64,000 nucleotides of DNA from Triplophysa rosa (GCF_024868665.1 NC_079901.1:8570892-8634891); one strand, 5' to 3'; shown: positions 24,480 to 37,139, numbered from the stretch's first letter. Translations and numbers: made by a program. Notes: generated by a model not told the origin, from the letters alone.

Positions 24480-25735
24480 CTGCAAGACAAAGGTAATCAT
24501 TCCTTCAAGTGTTATGATTACTTAAGCTCAATGAATGCAAGTTATTAAAGATAAGTGCAGAATGGTCAAAATAATAATATTTTATAGCAATGTATCAGAA
24601 TGTACCATTCTTTGCATTTTGGCCTTAGGACTTCTGAGTTCAAGATTTTGTGCACCCAGACGTATGCTGACATCACTTTCTGGCACAGTCCTCTTTAAAA
24701 AGAAGGACACTTTGTAGGGTTCTGCACACTGGAGAATTTTGAATGCGTCCTCATATTTTACATTATCAAAATACACCCTGGCGCTTAGCAGTTGATCACC
24801 TGCAATAATACACCACAAAAATTAATGACAATTTACATGAGCTGACACTAGTCCTTCATAACACATCATATCAGTATACAGAAAGACTTGAAAACGCATT
24901 TAGTATAAAAGTGTTTATTAAAGTTAATGAGATTAAGGTTGTCTCCTGTTTGTCTTCTGAACGACATGGGCCTAAAGAGTCTTTATAATGTATTTGACAT
25001 CATACTTTGTAATGTAAAATACAGTCCCTTGGTACCTTTCTGTAAGCTGAGGTGCTTGGCTGCTGGGGAGTCTTTCAAGACGTCTTTGATGAAGATGCCT
25101 TGCTCCCCTCCACCCACCACACTATAACCACTTGCCCCAACCTCGGCCTGTGTTTCAACAACCACTTCCACAAGCTCTGACAAACGATTTTCCTTCTCTA
25201 TCTGTAATAAAGACATGTATTCATAAAATAAATGCATTTAATGATGGTAAAGATGGGAAAAAAGGCCATTTTAATTAGAAAACTGCAAAACATAAACAAT
25301 TTTGGCCAAAAATTGTAAATCAAGTTAATGTATTTTTAAACTGGACTGTGTCCAAAATAGCCGCCACACCTTTTTATAGTCCACTATTTGAGAGGAAAGC
25401 CGTTGACTGAAACCGGTGAATGAAACCGTTATTGAGTGCACTCATGCAACCAAGATGTATCTATCAATTGTCTGCTAGACCACTACACATTCAAATTTAC
25501 ATGTTTCATTCACTCAGTGAAGTAGCCTACTGTAGGAAATACTGAATGAGGGTGTAAAGGGGTGATTTCAGACACAGCACTGGTCTTAGCCTAACACTAA
25601 AGCATTCATTCCAGATTGTTTTCAGAGATCAATTTTTACATCGGCATAAACATTGCCTTTCAAAAAGGCTCTTAAAACATCCAGATTATGCAACATTACC
25701 TCACTATTACTGTCCTTCTTTGAGTTTTCCTCCAT
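17268..25735 (-). CDS. prx: Periaxin/AHNAK2-family PDZ scaffold protein
   Basis: Coding exons: 25700-25735, 25036-25201, 24606-24799, 17268-24479. Phases 0, 1, 0 agree. The proposed product is about 2,535 residues (human L-periaxin is about 1,460). Order: short N-terminus [11 protein letters not shown] domain (residues about 18-100), basic NLS-like segment ([20 protein letters not shown]), [17 protein letters not shown] as in periaxin, then PK.D.SLP-type repeats and a C-terminus rich in Ser, Lys and acidic residues. [20 protein letters not shown] and LKRTVP match periaxin; GASGYSV.GGG.QGIF is closer to AHNAK2. Mammalian periaxin links the dystroglycan-DRP2 complex to the Schwann-cell cytoskeleton, and AHNAK proteins act at membrane and muscle costameres. 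PRX is favoured by the second half of the PDZ, the PVDVEF motif and the pld3 neighbour. A stretch of the repeat tract is broken by indels. Confidence 0.85.
20395..23400 (-). repeat. 180-bp (60-residue) coding tandem repeat tract
   Basis: Successive units align exactly 180 bp apart. One unit reads [20 protein letters not shown], then [18 protein letters not shown], then [22 protein letters not shown]. Seven clean units lie before the damaged zone, roughly three within it and seven after, followed by one degenerate unit. Some units are nearly identical in DNA, indicating recent unequal exchange or conversion. Glycine/lysine-rich blocks alternate with hydrophobic beta-like DISLP strands, as in AHNAK-type repeats. 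Confidence 0.95.
21549..22165 (-). other. Indel-scrambled zone in the prx repeat tract
   Basis: Compared with neighbouring 180-bp units, this 0.6 kb has many 1-3 base losses: 'gatactcaag' for 'gatacgtcaag', 'tatttgatctcc' for 'tatttgcatctcc', 'ggtaggagatatc' for 'ggtagagagatatc', 'caccgatgatt' for 'cacctgatgatt'. There is also a garbled stretch near 21570-21665. All reading frames are broken locally, yet sequence on both sides is clean and in the same frame. This pattern fits a poor consensus in a collapsed tandem repeat better than natural decay. Confidence 0.8.
24606..25201 (-). CDS. prx: PDZ-domain exons of prx-like gene
   Basis: Two exons, 25036-25201 and 24606-24799, split by an intron in phase 1 between LSLQK and GDQLLS. 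This is the same place as in AHNAK/PRX genes. The PDZ core runs from ELVEVVVET through [17 protein letters not shown] and [13 protein letters not shown] to YKVSFFLKR. In periaxin this PDZ mediates homodimerisation and DRP2 complex assembly. After the domain, [20 protein letters not shown] leads to the giant exon. Confidence 0.9.
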
Positions 25736-26249
25736 GTCGGTGACTGTGGAGTTGATTTCTCTAAGATGGTTTCTCTTCTCACTCAAAACTCGTTTTAGTT
25801 CAGCATGGAGCTCTTCCTTTTGAATCTTGCAAAAGATTTTTAAGATAAGGATTTTAAAGGTCTTTGGTTAGGTGAATGAAAGCAACCAAACTTTCCATAC
25901 TGTACAAAACTATGAGATCGCAAAAAATCCATGTTTCTGTAATGTTTTTAGTACTTTAGCTCATGTATTGTTTGAAATTGAGTTGCATGCTCACAATTCT
26001 CTCTGGACTGTCTTGTTCTTCTGCAGAGATGTTGTGGTGTTGAGTAAGATGAGGTCCAAAGGGAGGCCTTTCTGAGGGGGGAGATCGCCTTTTGTTGTTT
26101 ACCTGTTCATAAAGAGACAAACAAGGATGAATAGAATGCAAAACCATGTCCTGTTGTTTTTGAGGTGTTTTTTTGTGGTTTAGACAGGTATCTACCTACA
26201 GGTGAATCTGTGGCTTCTGGGTTTCCATGACTATCCTCTCTGTCAGAGT
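25700..26249 (-). CDS. prx: Upstream exons with continuous open frame (N-terminal extension or 5' UTR of prx)
   Basis: Exons by splice sites: 26200-26249, 25995-26102 (36 codons) and 25700-25825 (42 codons). All are in one phase and stop-free, about 94 codons in a row, ending in [12 protein letters not shown] before the PDZ exon. The ATG at 25735 has a strong context (GACATGG) and resembles the human PRX start (MEARSRS). The open upstream frame includes a Lys/Glu-rich heptad-like helix (KEELHAELKRVLSEKRNHLR) and may be coding, with the true start in an exon I did not find. Confidence 0.55.
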
Positions 26250-29013
26250 CTGAAAATAGAGGAGGTTTACAAGATCAGACTCAGGAGCATTGTAAGACTT
26301 GTTAGACTAAAATCACTGCATTCAAAAATGTAATATGCCACAGTATCCGATATAGAAATGGGTAGTTGGCGAATAAATCATACATGGTGTTATATAGCAA
26401 AATGTAGAAAACAAACTGTTAATATTACATTGTTTTGTATTATTAATCATGTAAAATAGCATGAAAGATTTATCTTCATTGTTAGTTTTTTCTACATTTT
26501 TGCAGTCACACCATAGGACTAATTTGCATAATAGTCAGTCAACTACCCAAACAGACACACTATAGAAGATACAGTATATTTATTTTTTCCAATTTATTAA
26601 TGACTGCAGATGATGAACTACTTCTAACTACATCCAACTAAGCCTGTTCTTTTTTCTTTTTTCTTTTTTCAAAAGTACCTGAATGTGTTAGTTCATCAAC
26701 TATGATAGATCAGGATTATAAAATAGTTTTGTTTCCTTGATGCTGATTGGTCAATAGCTGTGATTTATTTACCCAACATTTCACAAGGATGATATTTGTA
26801 TCCATGGTTGATCATTGTTTTTTTATCATAATAGTATAATCTTTAAAAACCTTGTGTCATTGATATTTCTAATATACTGTAACTATTATTATATTACATT
26901 ATGGCTTAAATAATATATATATATATATTTATCAAGTTATTATGATATAATCTTCATAAGTCTCCAGCATTAGCACACACCAGCCTCATTGCATGTGATT
27001 TTTATCTATGAGGCTGACAGAAAGTCCTGCTCTTCTCTCCTATCACGCCATATAAAAAGTTACTAGCAGGTTACTAGGCCTGCAAACGGTGTCCTCTCTC
27101 AATCTGCATGTTTCTCATTCTTCATGCAGTGGTGGTGTCTGGTATCTGTGCCTGCCATGACATAACGCATAACCAGCATGCAGAAATGTGTACTAGCGAG
27201 CAGTACACATGAGCTCTAATGGGCTCAGACACCCACGCCGAGTAACCTGTTACACAAGACAGACGCACAACACAGAGCTAGCAGGTGTCCTTTTATCATG
27301 CTGTGCCAACAGTTTTTCTTTTTTCAGGCACATCTCATAAAAACCTGGGCACAGATCCATCACAGATCTTGAGAGTGAAAGTTTATTAAGCGTATTGTGA
27401 CAGAGGTGCATTTTATTGCTCAGAGGTTGCTCGTTTATAGCCAACCAAATGTTATTTGTCTCAAATATGCCTCCAGTGTTTTGTCTTAAAATTCCTGACA
27501 GGATTTCTAAAATCATTGACTTATACTAACATAGCATAGCTCAGTTAATTTGGTATTGGAAAATCAATGGAGCTCACTCGCAGCAATACATTCCCTGAAT
27601 GCAACCGCAAGTCTGACAGGGAAAAGTTGACATCAGGTAAGTTCTAAGTGCTGGCATACGTTTATGTATTCATATATATATGAATATTTATATATATATA
27701 CTGTATGTGTATGTGATTGAAGGAAACAGCTGTACTCTAGACATGCTCTGTGTCGAGAGGAGGGAGCAGAATGCTGGAACGGTGCTGATCTTTATATAAA
27801 CACATGCTGCCCTGACCTACATCTGCTTCTGTAACAACTGCACTATCAACACCAGCGCTGCAGAGGTCACAGACAAGCCAGACTTCAGGTGAAGACTGCA
27901 TCTGTATTAGTGACTGATATCTGATGTACCTGTCTTTTCCAAGTGATTTAAAAAGCATCCATTAAATGTCAAGTGTACATGGAAACTCATCCAATAGTAC
28001 AAATCATTAAGTTGTTGAAAACACCCGAAATGTATTTATTACAGTAAAGACAGAAAATTATTTGAAAATGATAATAATAGCATAATATGAAAAATAGTAT
28101 TAAAGAATGGAGAATATGTATGTAGATATGTCTAAACATTGACTAGTAGTGTATGGACATGCGTAGACCTTTTGAAACACTCTTGCACAAAAATGCAATA
28201 CAAATTGAATTTTTCTCACATTCACACCAAACACGTCAACCTGCACTGTTCAGTTACATCCCATTGAACGCACAAGCCGGTCATTTACATGGGACAGTGG
28301 AGGATAGAGACGTAATTCTATTGTGGTTGATTCAATATAGTCACAAGATCATTTGCTATGAGAATAGACACATTGCAGCTATGACAGCTATACCGTTCCT
28401 CGCATGTGTATCTGTTCATTCCGGAGGAATGACACCAGAATAAAATGTCACAAGATAGAAAAGTCCAGAATAAACATACTACGATGAATGGATGAATGCT
28501 ATGATGCTTCACAAAAATAGCCTGAAAGATTTCTGACATTTCTGTGGTCTTCAGAAAGAGAACTCCATTAAACTATTTCATGGACATAAGATTATAAAAA
28601 TAAATGATAAAAAAGACATTGGTATGGTTAAAATAATCTTTTTTCCAATTTTGTTTGCCTCACAGGAGATACAAATGCAGCGTCTCCTGAGGGTGTGTGA
28701 GGTCAAGGAGGAAATGCCTCCCTTCAAACAGGAAACTGGAATATTTCTTAGGATAATATAAACACCAAACATCAATTCTGAGAGAAAACAAATACAGGCC
28801 ACCAGAACGACATCACATTGGGAAGACATGATCACCTGTTTCCTTTGGGCCTTCATATTATACCACATTATGCAATTTGGATAAAAATAAATAAATATCA
28901 AAAATATATATACACCTACTAGACCAAATCTTAGTTTATTGTAATTCATAATATAGTTGTATTGTATTAAATGCAGTTGAAATATTTATTTAGTGGGTAT
29001 TTATGTCATTTTA

Positions 29014-29120
29014 ATAGGGCTGTCAAACGATTAATCGTGATTAATCGAATCCCGAATATTAGTCTGTGTTAACATAATATATGTCTGTGTACTGTGCATA
29101 TTCAAAAAGTTATTATTATT
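29014..29120. mobile_element. One-ended fragment of an 'AACGATTAATCG' element
   Basis: 'tagggctgtcaaacgattaa' followed by 'tcgtgattaatcg' matches the termini of the elements at 60746 and 63100. No mirrored right end is seen nearby, so this is a truncated copy. Confidence 0.6.
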
Positions 29121-29941
29121 GAAGATTTTAATATGAACATTTCATCAAATTTACCCAATTCCAGATTATTTTATCCATACAACATGCATTCAATTTACAG
29201 CCAGTAATGTATTTAAATAACTTTTTTCCACTGGGCTGACACACTATTAGTAAACTGATAAAGGCATTATAAGATGTGTTCTCTGTGTACCTCGTCTTCC
29301 AAACAGAATCTTACAGGCGTGCAGGACTCAAACTAGTTTAAATGTTTTTCATATATTACTGGCATTGTAACCTATCTTTAGCGCCATCAACAAGTCCACA
29401 TACCCTGGCCCATTCCTCGGTGCGATGGGTGTCCCATCAGCACATCTCACTCTTTAAACGTGCCAGGAATGCCACTAGTATCACACACAGACATTATTCC
29501 CATACTAGTGCTGGGAGGAGCGAATTTCGGGATATCCATTTCAATCAAGAACATGAAATACACATGTAGAGTTTTTCAAAACATATCAAACATCATATGG
29601 CACAATCTCATGAGAATTTAGCAATGGTTTAAAGTGCAGCAGAAACCATCCATTCAAAATCTTTTCAACAGTTTTAAAAGTAATTCAGATTAGCATTGAA
29701 TAAATAATTCATTCTTGAATAATCAAATACAGAATTACTTGACTGCAGAATCGTTTGTTTTGCTTCTGGTCCCATACTATACGGGTCCTGTTTTTAACTT
29801 GTGGAATTATGCAGCATTTAATCACATGGTGCTATCTCAACTATGGCATTTCAGGCCCTGGACACACAGTAGAGTGAGACTCTGATCTTGTGACCCGACT
29901 GCAGCTGTTGCAACTGCGTTAAAGTAATATAAGGCTCAGCA

Positions 29942-29967
29942 GACACACACACACACACACACGCACG

Positions 29968-30032
<65 letters not shown>

Positions 30033-30033
30033 N

Positions 30034-30067
<34 letters not shown>

Positions 30068-30112
30068 CACACGCACACACACACACACACGCACACACAC
30101 ACACACACACAC
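29942..30112. repeat. (CA)n microsatellite with an ambiguous base
   Basis: About 170 bp of (AC)n with occasional GC interruptions. The undetermined base is at 30033. Open frames through it are artefacts of the dinucleotide repeat. Confidence 0.98.
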
Positions 30113-30654
30113 AACTGCACTTTCACATTTCAATGTGTGTGTGACAGTAGTAATGTGCGTGAGAACATTAAGATGCTCATAAACTTCAAAACGGTGTGAA
30201 AATGTTCAGCCTCATCATCATTAATATCTGAGTTTCATCTAACTGTAACTATTTTGCTTCCTCAATTTTTTATTTAAAAATTACATTTTTAAAGGATTTA
30301 TAGTTTAATCATGTAAATTCATCTGACTGTTTAAAATGTTGGCAAGTGGTGAATTGCAGTAATTTATAAGAAGTTGGAAATAATTTTATGAGTTGAAATG
30401 ATGTAAAAATATATGCTTACATACTGTACAAGTTACAGCAACTTATAACTAGGCAAAATTTTTAAGTACAATTGACTTGTGAAGCCAAAAATTTAAGGCA
30501 GCAAAAGATTGAACAAATATAATGTATGAACATGTAAAATACTGAACAGAAGTTGTTTTTGCACTGCACTACTTACATTCATATGCTGTATTCAGTTTGT
30601 AAACTAACGGTACTGTTTAGCGTGTTGACAAAATGTTTATATGCTCTCCTACTT

Positions 30655-30705
30655 GTAAGTCCCTTTGGATAAAAGTGTCTGCCAAATGAATAAATGTATT
30701 CAAAT
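30655..30705 (+). mobile_element. SINE tail fragment
   Basis: 'ttggataaaagtgtctgcca' followed by 'aatgaataaatgt' is the 3' tail of the tRNA-SINE family without its head. Confidence 0.7.
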
Positions 30706-30889
30706 CTTCTTTTTACAGAAAGCTACTGTTTATTCTACTCTTAGGTACCCTTTAAATGTTCTCTGCCGAAAGCATACACAGATGTAATAAAATGTGCATG
30801 TCAGAATCTGATATGTTCATGAACTCTGACACAAAGCAAGTAAGAACAATGTTAAACAGAACATACTGAGAAAATACTTACCTTTATTT

Positions 30890-31060
30890 ATTGATTCCCT
30901 GTTCAGTTAGGATCTCTGTCAGTTATTCCCTCAGTGACAAACTCTCCCCCACTCACAGCAAGTTTATTTTCTGACTGACCCGCACTGACAGGAGAATTTG
31001 CAGTAGTATTATGGGCTCTGTCAGGGGAGGCGGTCAGCACGCCATTGGATAAAACCACTG
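30890..31060 (-). promoter_or_regulatory. Candidate prx first exon and promoter
   Basis: On the minus strand, an ATG-free sequence ends in the strong donor AAAG|GTAAGTAT at about 30891, as expected for a non-coding first exon. About 40-60 bp further upstream are a TATA-like CCATAATAC (near 31010) and a CCAAT box (ATCCAATGG, near 31045). A CLEAR-type GTCACGTGAC lies at 31781-31790. The link to prx (5 kb downstream) is inference. Confidence 0.35.
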
Positions 31061-34000
31061 GCATGCATGTCCCGTATACAGAGACTGAGAGAGTGGCAGG
31101 GCAGGAGAGGTGAGAGGTCTAATTTGCAGTATCGACAAACAAACACAAATAACAGAAAGAAGCTTTTGTGTCATGGGTTCTGTAGAGCGTACTAAACTCG
31201 ACACTAACTGAAAACATCTCAACATTTGGAAAAGTTGTTTGAAAATATTTTGGCCCCCAAAGCCAAAAATACAACAGAAAGTTATGCTTTTATTTTTAGG
31301 CTAAATTATAGCTTCATTTTTTGGGGGGTCTGGCAGCTGTTCTCAGGCTTCATACCCAAATATTCTAGCTGAGGATAGTGCTGGCACTAGGGGTTTTCTG
31401 TCCAGTCGCAGTGAGTCTGTATTTGGGTCGCCCATCTTGAAGCTAAGCTGGGGTGCTGCCTAAATGACTGAACGGGTCACAAAAGATTCATTAGCTTTAC
31501 TGCGGGATATGCAGGTGGATCGACTCAAAATAGCACTTGAAGCTTCCAGTCAGCTACTCACAGGTGTCAAAGGTTAAAGCGTTCACATTGTTGTGATTCT
31601 GTTGATGTTTAAATACATAAAAGTAGACTTTAGACAAGCATAATGGATAAAGCTTAGATTAAGCATATAGAGGTGTGAATGAAGTGCAGCAACTTCCCTG
31701 GCACAAAGTGAGGTGTCGAGTTTAACTAACACATCTATCAGCAGAATAGCCTGATCTGAAGCAGAAAGATGGACATAGATGTCACGTGACAGTGATGTAT
31801 TAAAATATCGACATGTGATCACATGACATCAACAAAGCAAACCATACAGTATGCATAACATCAATCATTCTATAAAAATACACAGTAAGTGCCATAAAGA
31901 CAGTATGATTTTTTATTTTTATATTTGCTGTCATGACAGGCATTTTATTAAACGAATAATAAGAATAAGAATTATTATTATCATTGTTGTTGTTGTTATT
32001 ATTATTACTCCAGCAACAACAATAAAAAGTATTTAATTAATAATCAATTTAACACCAACAACATTACAAATTAATAAATAAAATAAAAAAATTAAATAAC
32101 AATAATAATTGATATTATTATAATAAAAATAACACATATTTTTGTTTAAATTTTTTAATAATTAACACTGCATTGTCAAAGTTGACGAGCTGTTTTTAAT
32201 ACTCTTTATTGATTAAATACTTGTAAAACCTAAAAACAATTATGTAGGGTAATCAATAGTTTTGATTTATGAAAAAAAGTCATGAAATAATGAGAGTGAC
32301 AAGGTTTTTGTCCGACAGCAACAATATAAAATATGATACATTCTTGAAAGTCTTTAACATTGATTGATGCACAGAGATCCTGTTAAGCATCATAAAATTA
32401 CAGAAATCCAATCATTTAAAATCCAACACAAGCAAAAACAGATTTGACATACTTCCCAGATAGAACATAAACTTTTTAAAATATGCACCTGTGATCTTAA
32501 CAATGCTCATAAACTTCTCTCACAACCTTGACCTCTCATCTTGAATAATTTATAACTGACACCCCTGACAGCCAAAGGCAAGAATGGGTTTGATTTAGCA
32601 AAAGAGGTCAGAATGAAGAACACTAAGAACTTCTGGTCTGAATACAAAGATAGGCATCACAATCCAGCATTAAATGAGTGTAAATATGCATAAAATGTCA
32701 GCAAACCCACCTGCATTGGAAGAGGGTGTCCAGGTGACACGGAAAATCCCCCGTAGACACTCACACATGGCAGAGGACGTGAAGTCGAGCGCTTATACTG
32801 AACATGCATTACATACACGGATGTCACAGGTGAGTTGTTGGGCTGGGTCTCTTCCTGAATAACGCGAGCGGTTCGGTTCCAGCTAGCATGAAGGAAAGAA
32901 GATCACTGACAGGGGAAAAACATACAGGAGGTGAAAGCGATAGAAACCAAGTTTCTTTTGGGGGGGGAGGTAGGTGTTCTGTGGTGAATGAGAGTATGGG
33001 ATCATGGGTGGAGAAAAAGAGATGGACAGGGCGACAGAATGTTGAAATAGGCAGCCCAGAGAGTCAGCAGTTTACGGGTCCCTGACTAAAGCTCCTGTCT
33101 CTTGTTCACCAGCGCTGTGGCTTTAGTTCTGGCCCAGTAAGGCCTTGTTTGGAGGCTTAGTGACAAATAGACATCAACGCTTCTGTCAGACAGAGCTCAA
33201 CCGCATCCACAACATAATTAAAAGAGAAACACATTCCCTGACTCACACCGGCACAAACAGATCCAAACAGGCATCAGGCCCTATCAGCCTCGGCACTTGT
33301 GTAACTGTGAGTAAATACTCACATTTATGAAAAATGTATACAGCTCTGGATAAATGAAGAGACCACTCTGATTTTGCCTTGGTGGTCATTCCATTCCAGT
33401 GTCTGTTGAATTTCCACAGAATCAAACCTCAGGAGTGACGAAAAGTCATCCATCAGCAATGAGAAAATACAAAGACACGTGGGATCAGGGTTATTCCACT
33501 AAGTATTTGATGTTCTTAACTCATCAATATTAAACGTATTAATATTGTGTTGTTTAAAATCTGCACTTATTTTCCTTGCAGTATTCAAAGTCTGATATAT
33601 TTGTTATTATGACCAGTTCATTTCTCTAGTTCACAGAATGAAAGAAAAACATATAATTACACTTAAAACTAAACATCATATATAGTTAATTTTAAAAATG
33701 AAAATGATTGAAAATGATTGAGAGTGGTCTTTAAATTTTTAGATTTCTTGTTGGCTCAAAGCAGCTTTGTAATAGTTCAAGTAAAGCACAGTTTATTTTC
33801 TGGACAAAGGAACTCTAAGAAGCGGTTTCCTTGTCAGGGACTAACTAAAGCTAGGACTTAGTTAAGTATACACTTCAGTCATTTTTTCAAACATGCCTTA
33901 CAAAAAACATTACTTCTGTGCATTTTGAGACAAAACAATGGCACTGGTGTATTTTAAGATACGTCAGTGCAAACTCTAACATTTATTTAGTCTAGAACTA

Positions 34001-34190
34001 GTCTTAAGCCCTTTCTGAAAAACCGCCCGCTTATTTTTATAATCTTTTTTATTGCAATGTAAGAAGTTCCACTCTCCAAAACAGCATGTTTGGAGTTTGA
34101 TTGGATAATAAGAACAAATAACTGGCCATTGTGGCCAAAGCGCTCCGTTTGACTTTTCCTAGATCTTCTACTCTTCCCTGTCGAACCCGG
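31061..34190. other. Intergenic, no gene seen
   Basis: AT-rich with short simple runs (for example 'attattatta' near 31970-32110). No conserved coding pattern is seen. An isolated palindromic E-box is at 31781-31790. Confidence 0.5.
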
Positions 34191-34204
34191 AAGCTAACCT
34201 TACC

Positions 34205-34285
34205 CACTGAACCATTTCTGAATTTGAATTTGAATCTGAATTTGAATCTGAATTTCTGCGTTTTGAATTTGAATTTCTGCGTTTT
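34205..34285. repeat. Degenerate 'gaatttgaatct' simple repeat
   Basis: Iterated 6- and 12-mers of the type 'tttgaatttgaatctgaatt' give open frames rich in NLNLN on one strand and FKFKF on the other. Low complexity, not a gene. It lies just before the LINE fragment. Confidence 0.8.
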
Positions 34286-34469
34286 GAATTGTTCTATATT
34301 CAATTTAAGAAATTTAATATTAAATATTCATATTAAAATATTAAAAATCAAATTCAGAACTATATTGAATGTCAGGAAATATTCAATTTTGTGCAATTAC
34401 ACTTATTTAAAATTCAGATTTACAAAATTCAAATTCAGATTGTTTTGTCATATTTCTGGCTCCATAACT

Positions 34470-35890
34470 ATGCACTACTTAGTGGTTGTCCTGCTTCATC
34501 AATAAACAAACTACAGTTAGTTCAGAATGCAGCTGCCAGAGTTCTAACCAGGTCCAGAAAATACGATCACATAACCCCAATGTTATCAACCCTTCACTGG
34601 TTACCCATTAATTATCGTATTGACTTTAAAGTTCTTTAAATTACTTATAAAGCCTTAAACTGTTTAGCCCCTTCCTACATAACAGAGCTTCTTCCACACT
34701 ACAACCCATCACGCTCTCTAAGATCTCAAAACTCCAGACTTTTGATAACACCTAGAATAACTAAATCCACCAAAGGGGGCGGAGCTTTCTCATACGTAGC
34801 ACCTAAACTCTGGAATAGCCTTCCCGATACTATTCGAGGGTCAGACGCACTCTCCCAATTTAAATCTAGATTAAAGACACGTCTTTTCAGCCAAGCTTTC
34901 ACTTAATACATAGTTAATGAACAGCAGCTACGCTAATTATTCTCTTTCTGCCCTCGTCGAGAGATTCCGCCAGGCCCAGATGAACGTCATATGCCCATCC
35001 CCAACTAGAGATTACGCCAGCTACATCTGAAAATCCCATGCCATCCTCCTGCGAGAGCCTGCGGACTGACTGACCATCCCAGCTCCATCCAAGGCAATTC
35101 CATCACCACCCAAGAGAAAAGTGACCATCTGACCATCCCAGCTCAGACAATTCCATCCCCAACCGAGAGCAAAGACGGACTACTTGTCACATTAATGCTA
35201 AATTTACAATACATCACATGACAGCAGTTTGATGTAGCTGCACTCAGTGACTTGATTGGAGGTTGCTGGGTGGGTGTTTGTAGGGAGTAGGGGGGCTTGT
35301 TGGTTGTGGTTTGGGGTGTTTCATTTGTTGGGACTGTGTGGGTCTGGTCTGGTTGGTCTTGTTTTGTGGTCGATGTCGGACAACAGAGGAATAAAGTTAA
35401 TTATGCCATTACTATTTTTCCCTGGTTGTTCCTCTGTTGTCTGTTGTTGATCGCGGAATGGGACCGGGTTGGACCTGCACGGTTTCAGCAGGTGGGGCTT
35501 TCCTGGGTCGCGGCTGGTGGGCTCTCCCTGTTCTTCGTGGACGTTGCTCGGTGGCTTTGGTCTGGGTTACTGAGTGCAGCTATGACACGTCAGAGGAGAT
35601 CTGGCCCTCCCGGCTGAGCCTGGTTTCTCCCGAGGTTTTTTTTTCTCCATTTATTCATCATTGGAGTTTGGGTTCCTCGCCACAGCAGTGCAGTGTTGGC
35701 TTGTTCACCGGGAGACTGCATTTATTTATTTATTCATTAGATATTATTTATTATAATGATCTTGCTTGGTCTATAAACACCATGCACTGTGCAGTGTTTT
35801 ACCTTTCTGTGTTTTTCTTATTTGCTCCTGTAAATCTGCTTTGGAACAATGCACATTGTGAAAAGCGCTATATAAATAAAATTGCATTGA
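34470..35890 (+). mobile_element. 3' end of a non-LTR retrotransposon (LINE)
   Basis: Translation shows the typical C-terminal block of fish L2/CR1-type ORF2 proteins: LQLVQNAAARVLTRSRKYDH, then LHWLPINYRIDFKVL, an in-frame stop, ITYKALNCLAPSYITELLP, then APKLWNSLPDTIRGS and FKSRLKTRLFSQAF. The element is 5' truncated and carries at least one stop, so it is dead. A long 3' region follows, ending in the common 'gaaaagcgctatataaataa' tail at about 35860-35880. Exact family assignment would need a library search. Confidence 0.8.
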
Positions 35891-36195
35891 AAATGATAGT
35901 TCAACCAATAATGAACATTCTGTCATCATTTACTACCCCCTTTGCAATTTCAAACCGGTATGACTTTCTTTCTTCTGCAGAACATAAAAGAAGATATTTT
36001 GAAGAAATATTGGTAACCGAACAACAGGGGTACCCATTCACTTTTATTGTACCGGTACCGGGTACCGTCGTTGTTCGGTTCCCAATATTCTTTAAAATAT
36101 CTTCTGTTGTCTTCTGCAGAAGAAAGTCATAGGTTGACAAGATGGTGAGTAAAGGATAACAGAATTTTCATTTTTGGGTGAAGTGAACTATACCT
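35885..36195. mobile_element. Palindromic MITE (family A)
   Basis: Internal 'cagaacataaaagaagatat' and 'aaaatatcttctgttgtctt' are mirrored. The right end is 'attttcatttttgggtgaag'. The centre carries the restriction-like palindrome 'accggtaccgggtaccg'. It lies immediately 3' of the LINE fragment. Confidence 0.8.
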
Positions 36196-36554
36196 AATCA
36201 CCTTTACCTTTCGGCCTTTGTTTAGGCTTTGCTCCACACTCCTTTACATATTCAACATTAAACCATTAATGATTGTATAAATGCAATTTATTTAACAGGA
36301 AAACTTGTTTACAGTTGTAATGGCACAGAGAGACTGTACAAAACATGTACAATTCAAGAGCAGTGTGTACTTGTTGCCATGAATTCGAAATTCATGTGCA
36401 GCTAAATCAGCAGTGTGTACTTGTTGCCACTGGCTGTGCAATAGTGGTAATGTAACATAAAATGGCTTTAAAATGTTATGTAGCCTACTTGGTGATGTTC
36501 ATGACTAAACACAGGCATGAATAATATTTCAAATAAAAAACTGTTGAGATAACT

Positions 36555-36840
36555 ACAAATAACTCGCCTAAAAATAAAAATTCTGCCATCATTTACACAT
36601 CCTAAAGTAAAGAAAAACTTCATGACCTTCTTCCTTAAAACACAGAAGGCAGAATGTTAAGAGACCAAAAGCCTACATCACTGCTCAGTTTCGTCGTCTC
36701 TGTTTACTTACAATAAAGCAAGGGTGACTGAGGCAGACAGTCCCTATAACATCTTTTACGGGTGGTGAACAAAATGGAAAAAATAAGTGAGTAAATGATG
36801 ATAGAAATTTCATTTTTGGCTAACTTATCCCTTTCACAGA
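36555..36840. mobile_element. Diverged palindromic MITE (family A), in the duplicated segment
   Basis: The left part is 'aaaataaaaattctgccatc' and the right part 'gagtaaatgatgatagaaat' with 'ttcatttttggctaac'. The centre is diverged. The identical copy lies at 42112-42397. Confidence 0.65.
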
Positions 36841-36996
36841 TGCAAGGCAGCATAAAGAAATCATTAAATACAAAAAAGAAACCTGCAATCAACACTATTT
36901 GAAATCAAAGATAACATTCTGAATGATGTTTAAGATGAGGCTTAGGATGAAATACTTAGGAAAAGTGTTTCTGTGAAGAGGTATGGCATGCTTTCC

Positions 36997-37139
36997 TGTA
37001 GCTCAGTGGTAAGAGCATGGTGTTAACACCAAGGTCGTGGGTTCGATCCCAGGTTATTGCACATACTTAGAAACAACATGTATAGGATAATGCAATGCAT
37101 GTCGCTTAAAGCGTCTGCCAAATGCATAAATGTAAATAT
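36997..37139 (+). mobile_element. tRNA-derived SINE (duplicated segment)
   Basis: Head 'tgtagctcagtggtaagagc', box B 'gggttcgatcccagg', tail 'aaagcgtctgccaaatgc'. It is identical to the copy at 42554-42696. Confidence 0.9.

Larger units (their letters stand above)
26260..30880. other. Probable 5' introns of the prx-like gene; no exon identified
   Basis: AT-rich sequence. I found no coding exon that I can support. It contains a one-ended 'tagggctgtcaaacgatt' element (29014), a (CA)n tract with one N (30033) and a SINE tail (30655). Around 26980-27180 there is a unique, less AT-rich stretch of unknown role. Confidence 0.45.

Noticed and set aside
17268..25735. Calling this gene AHNAK2 outright
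   Set aside because: The second half of the PDZ and the SPVDVEF..FPKF motif match periaxin better, and the neighbour is PLD3-like; kept as PRX/AHNAK2 family with prx preferred.
28578..28949. Hydrophobic 123-codon frame as a membrane protein
   Set aside because: AT-rich sequence with no splice support or family pattern; composition alone explains it.
29851..30133. Long Val/Cys-rich open frames
   Set aside because: They are translations of the (CA)n microsatellite, one of them across an N.
34131..34505. Gene encoding an Asn/Leu-repeat protein
   Set aside because: It is a degenerate 'gaatttgaatct' simple repeat next to a LINE fragment.
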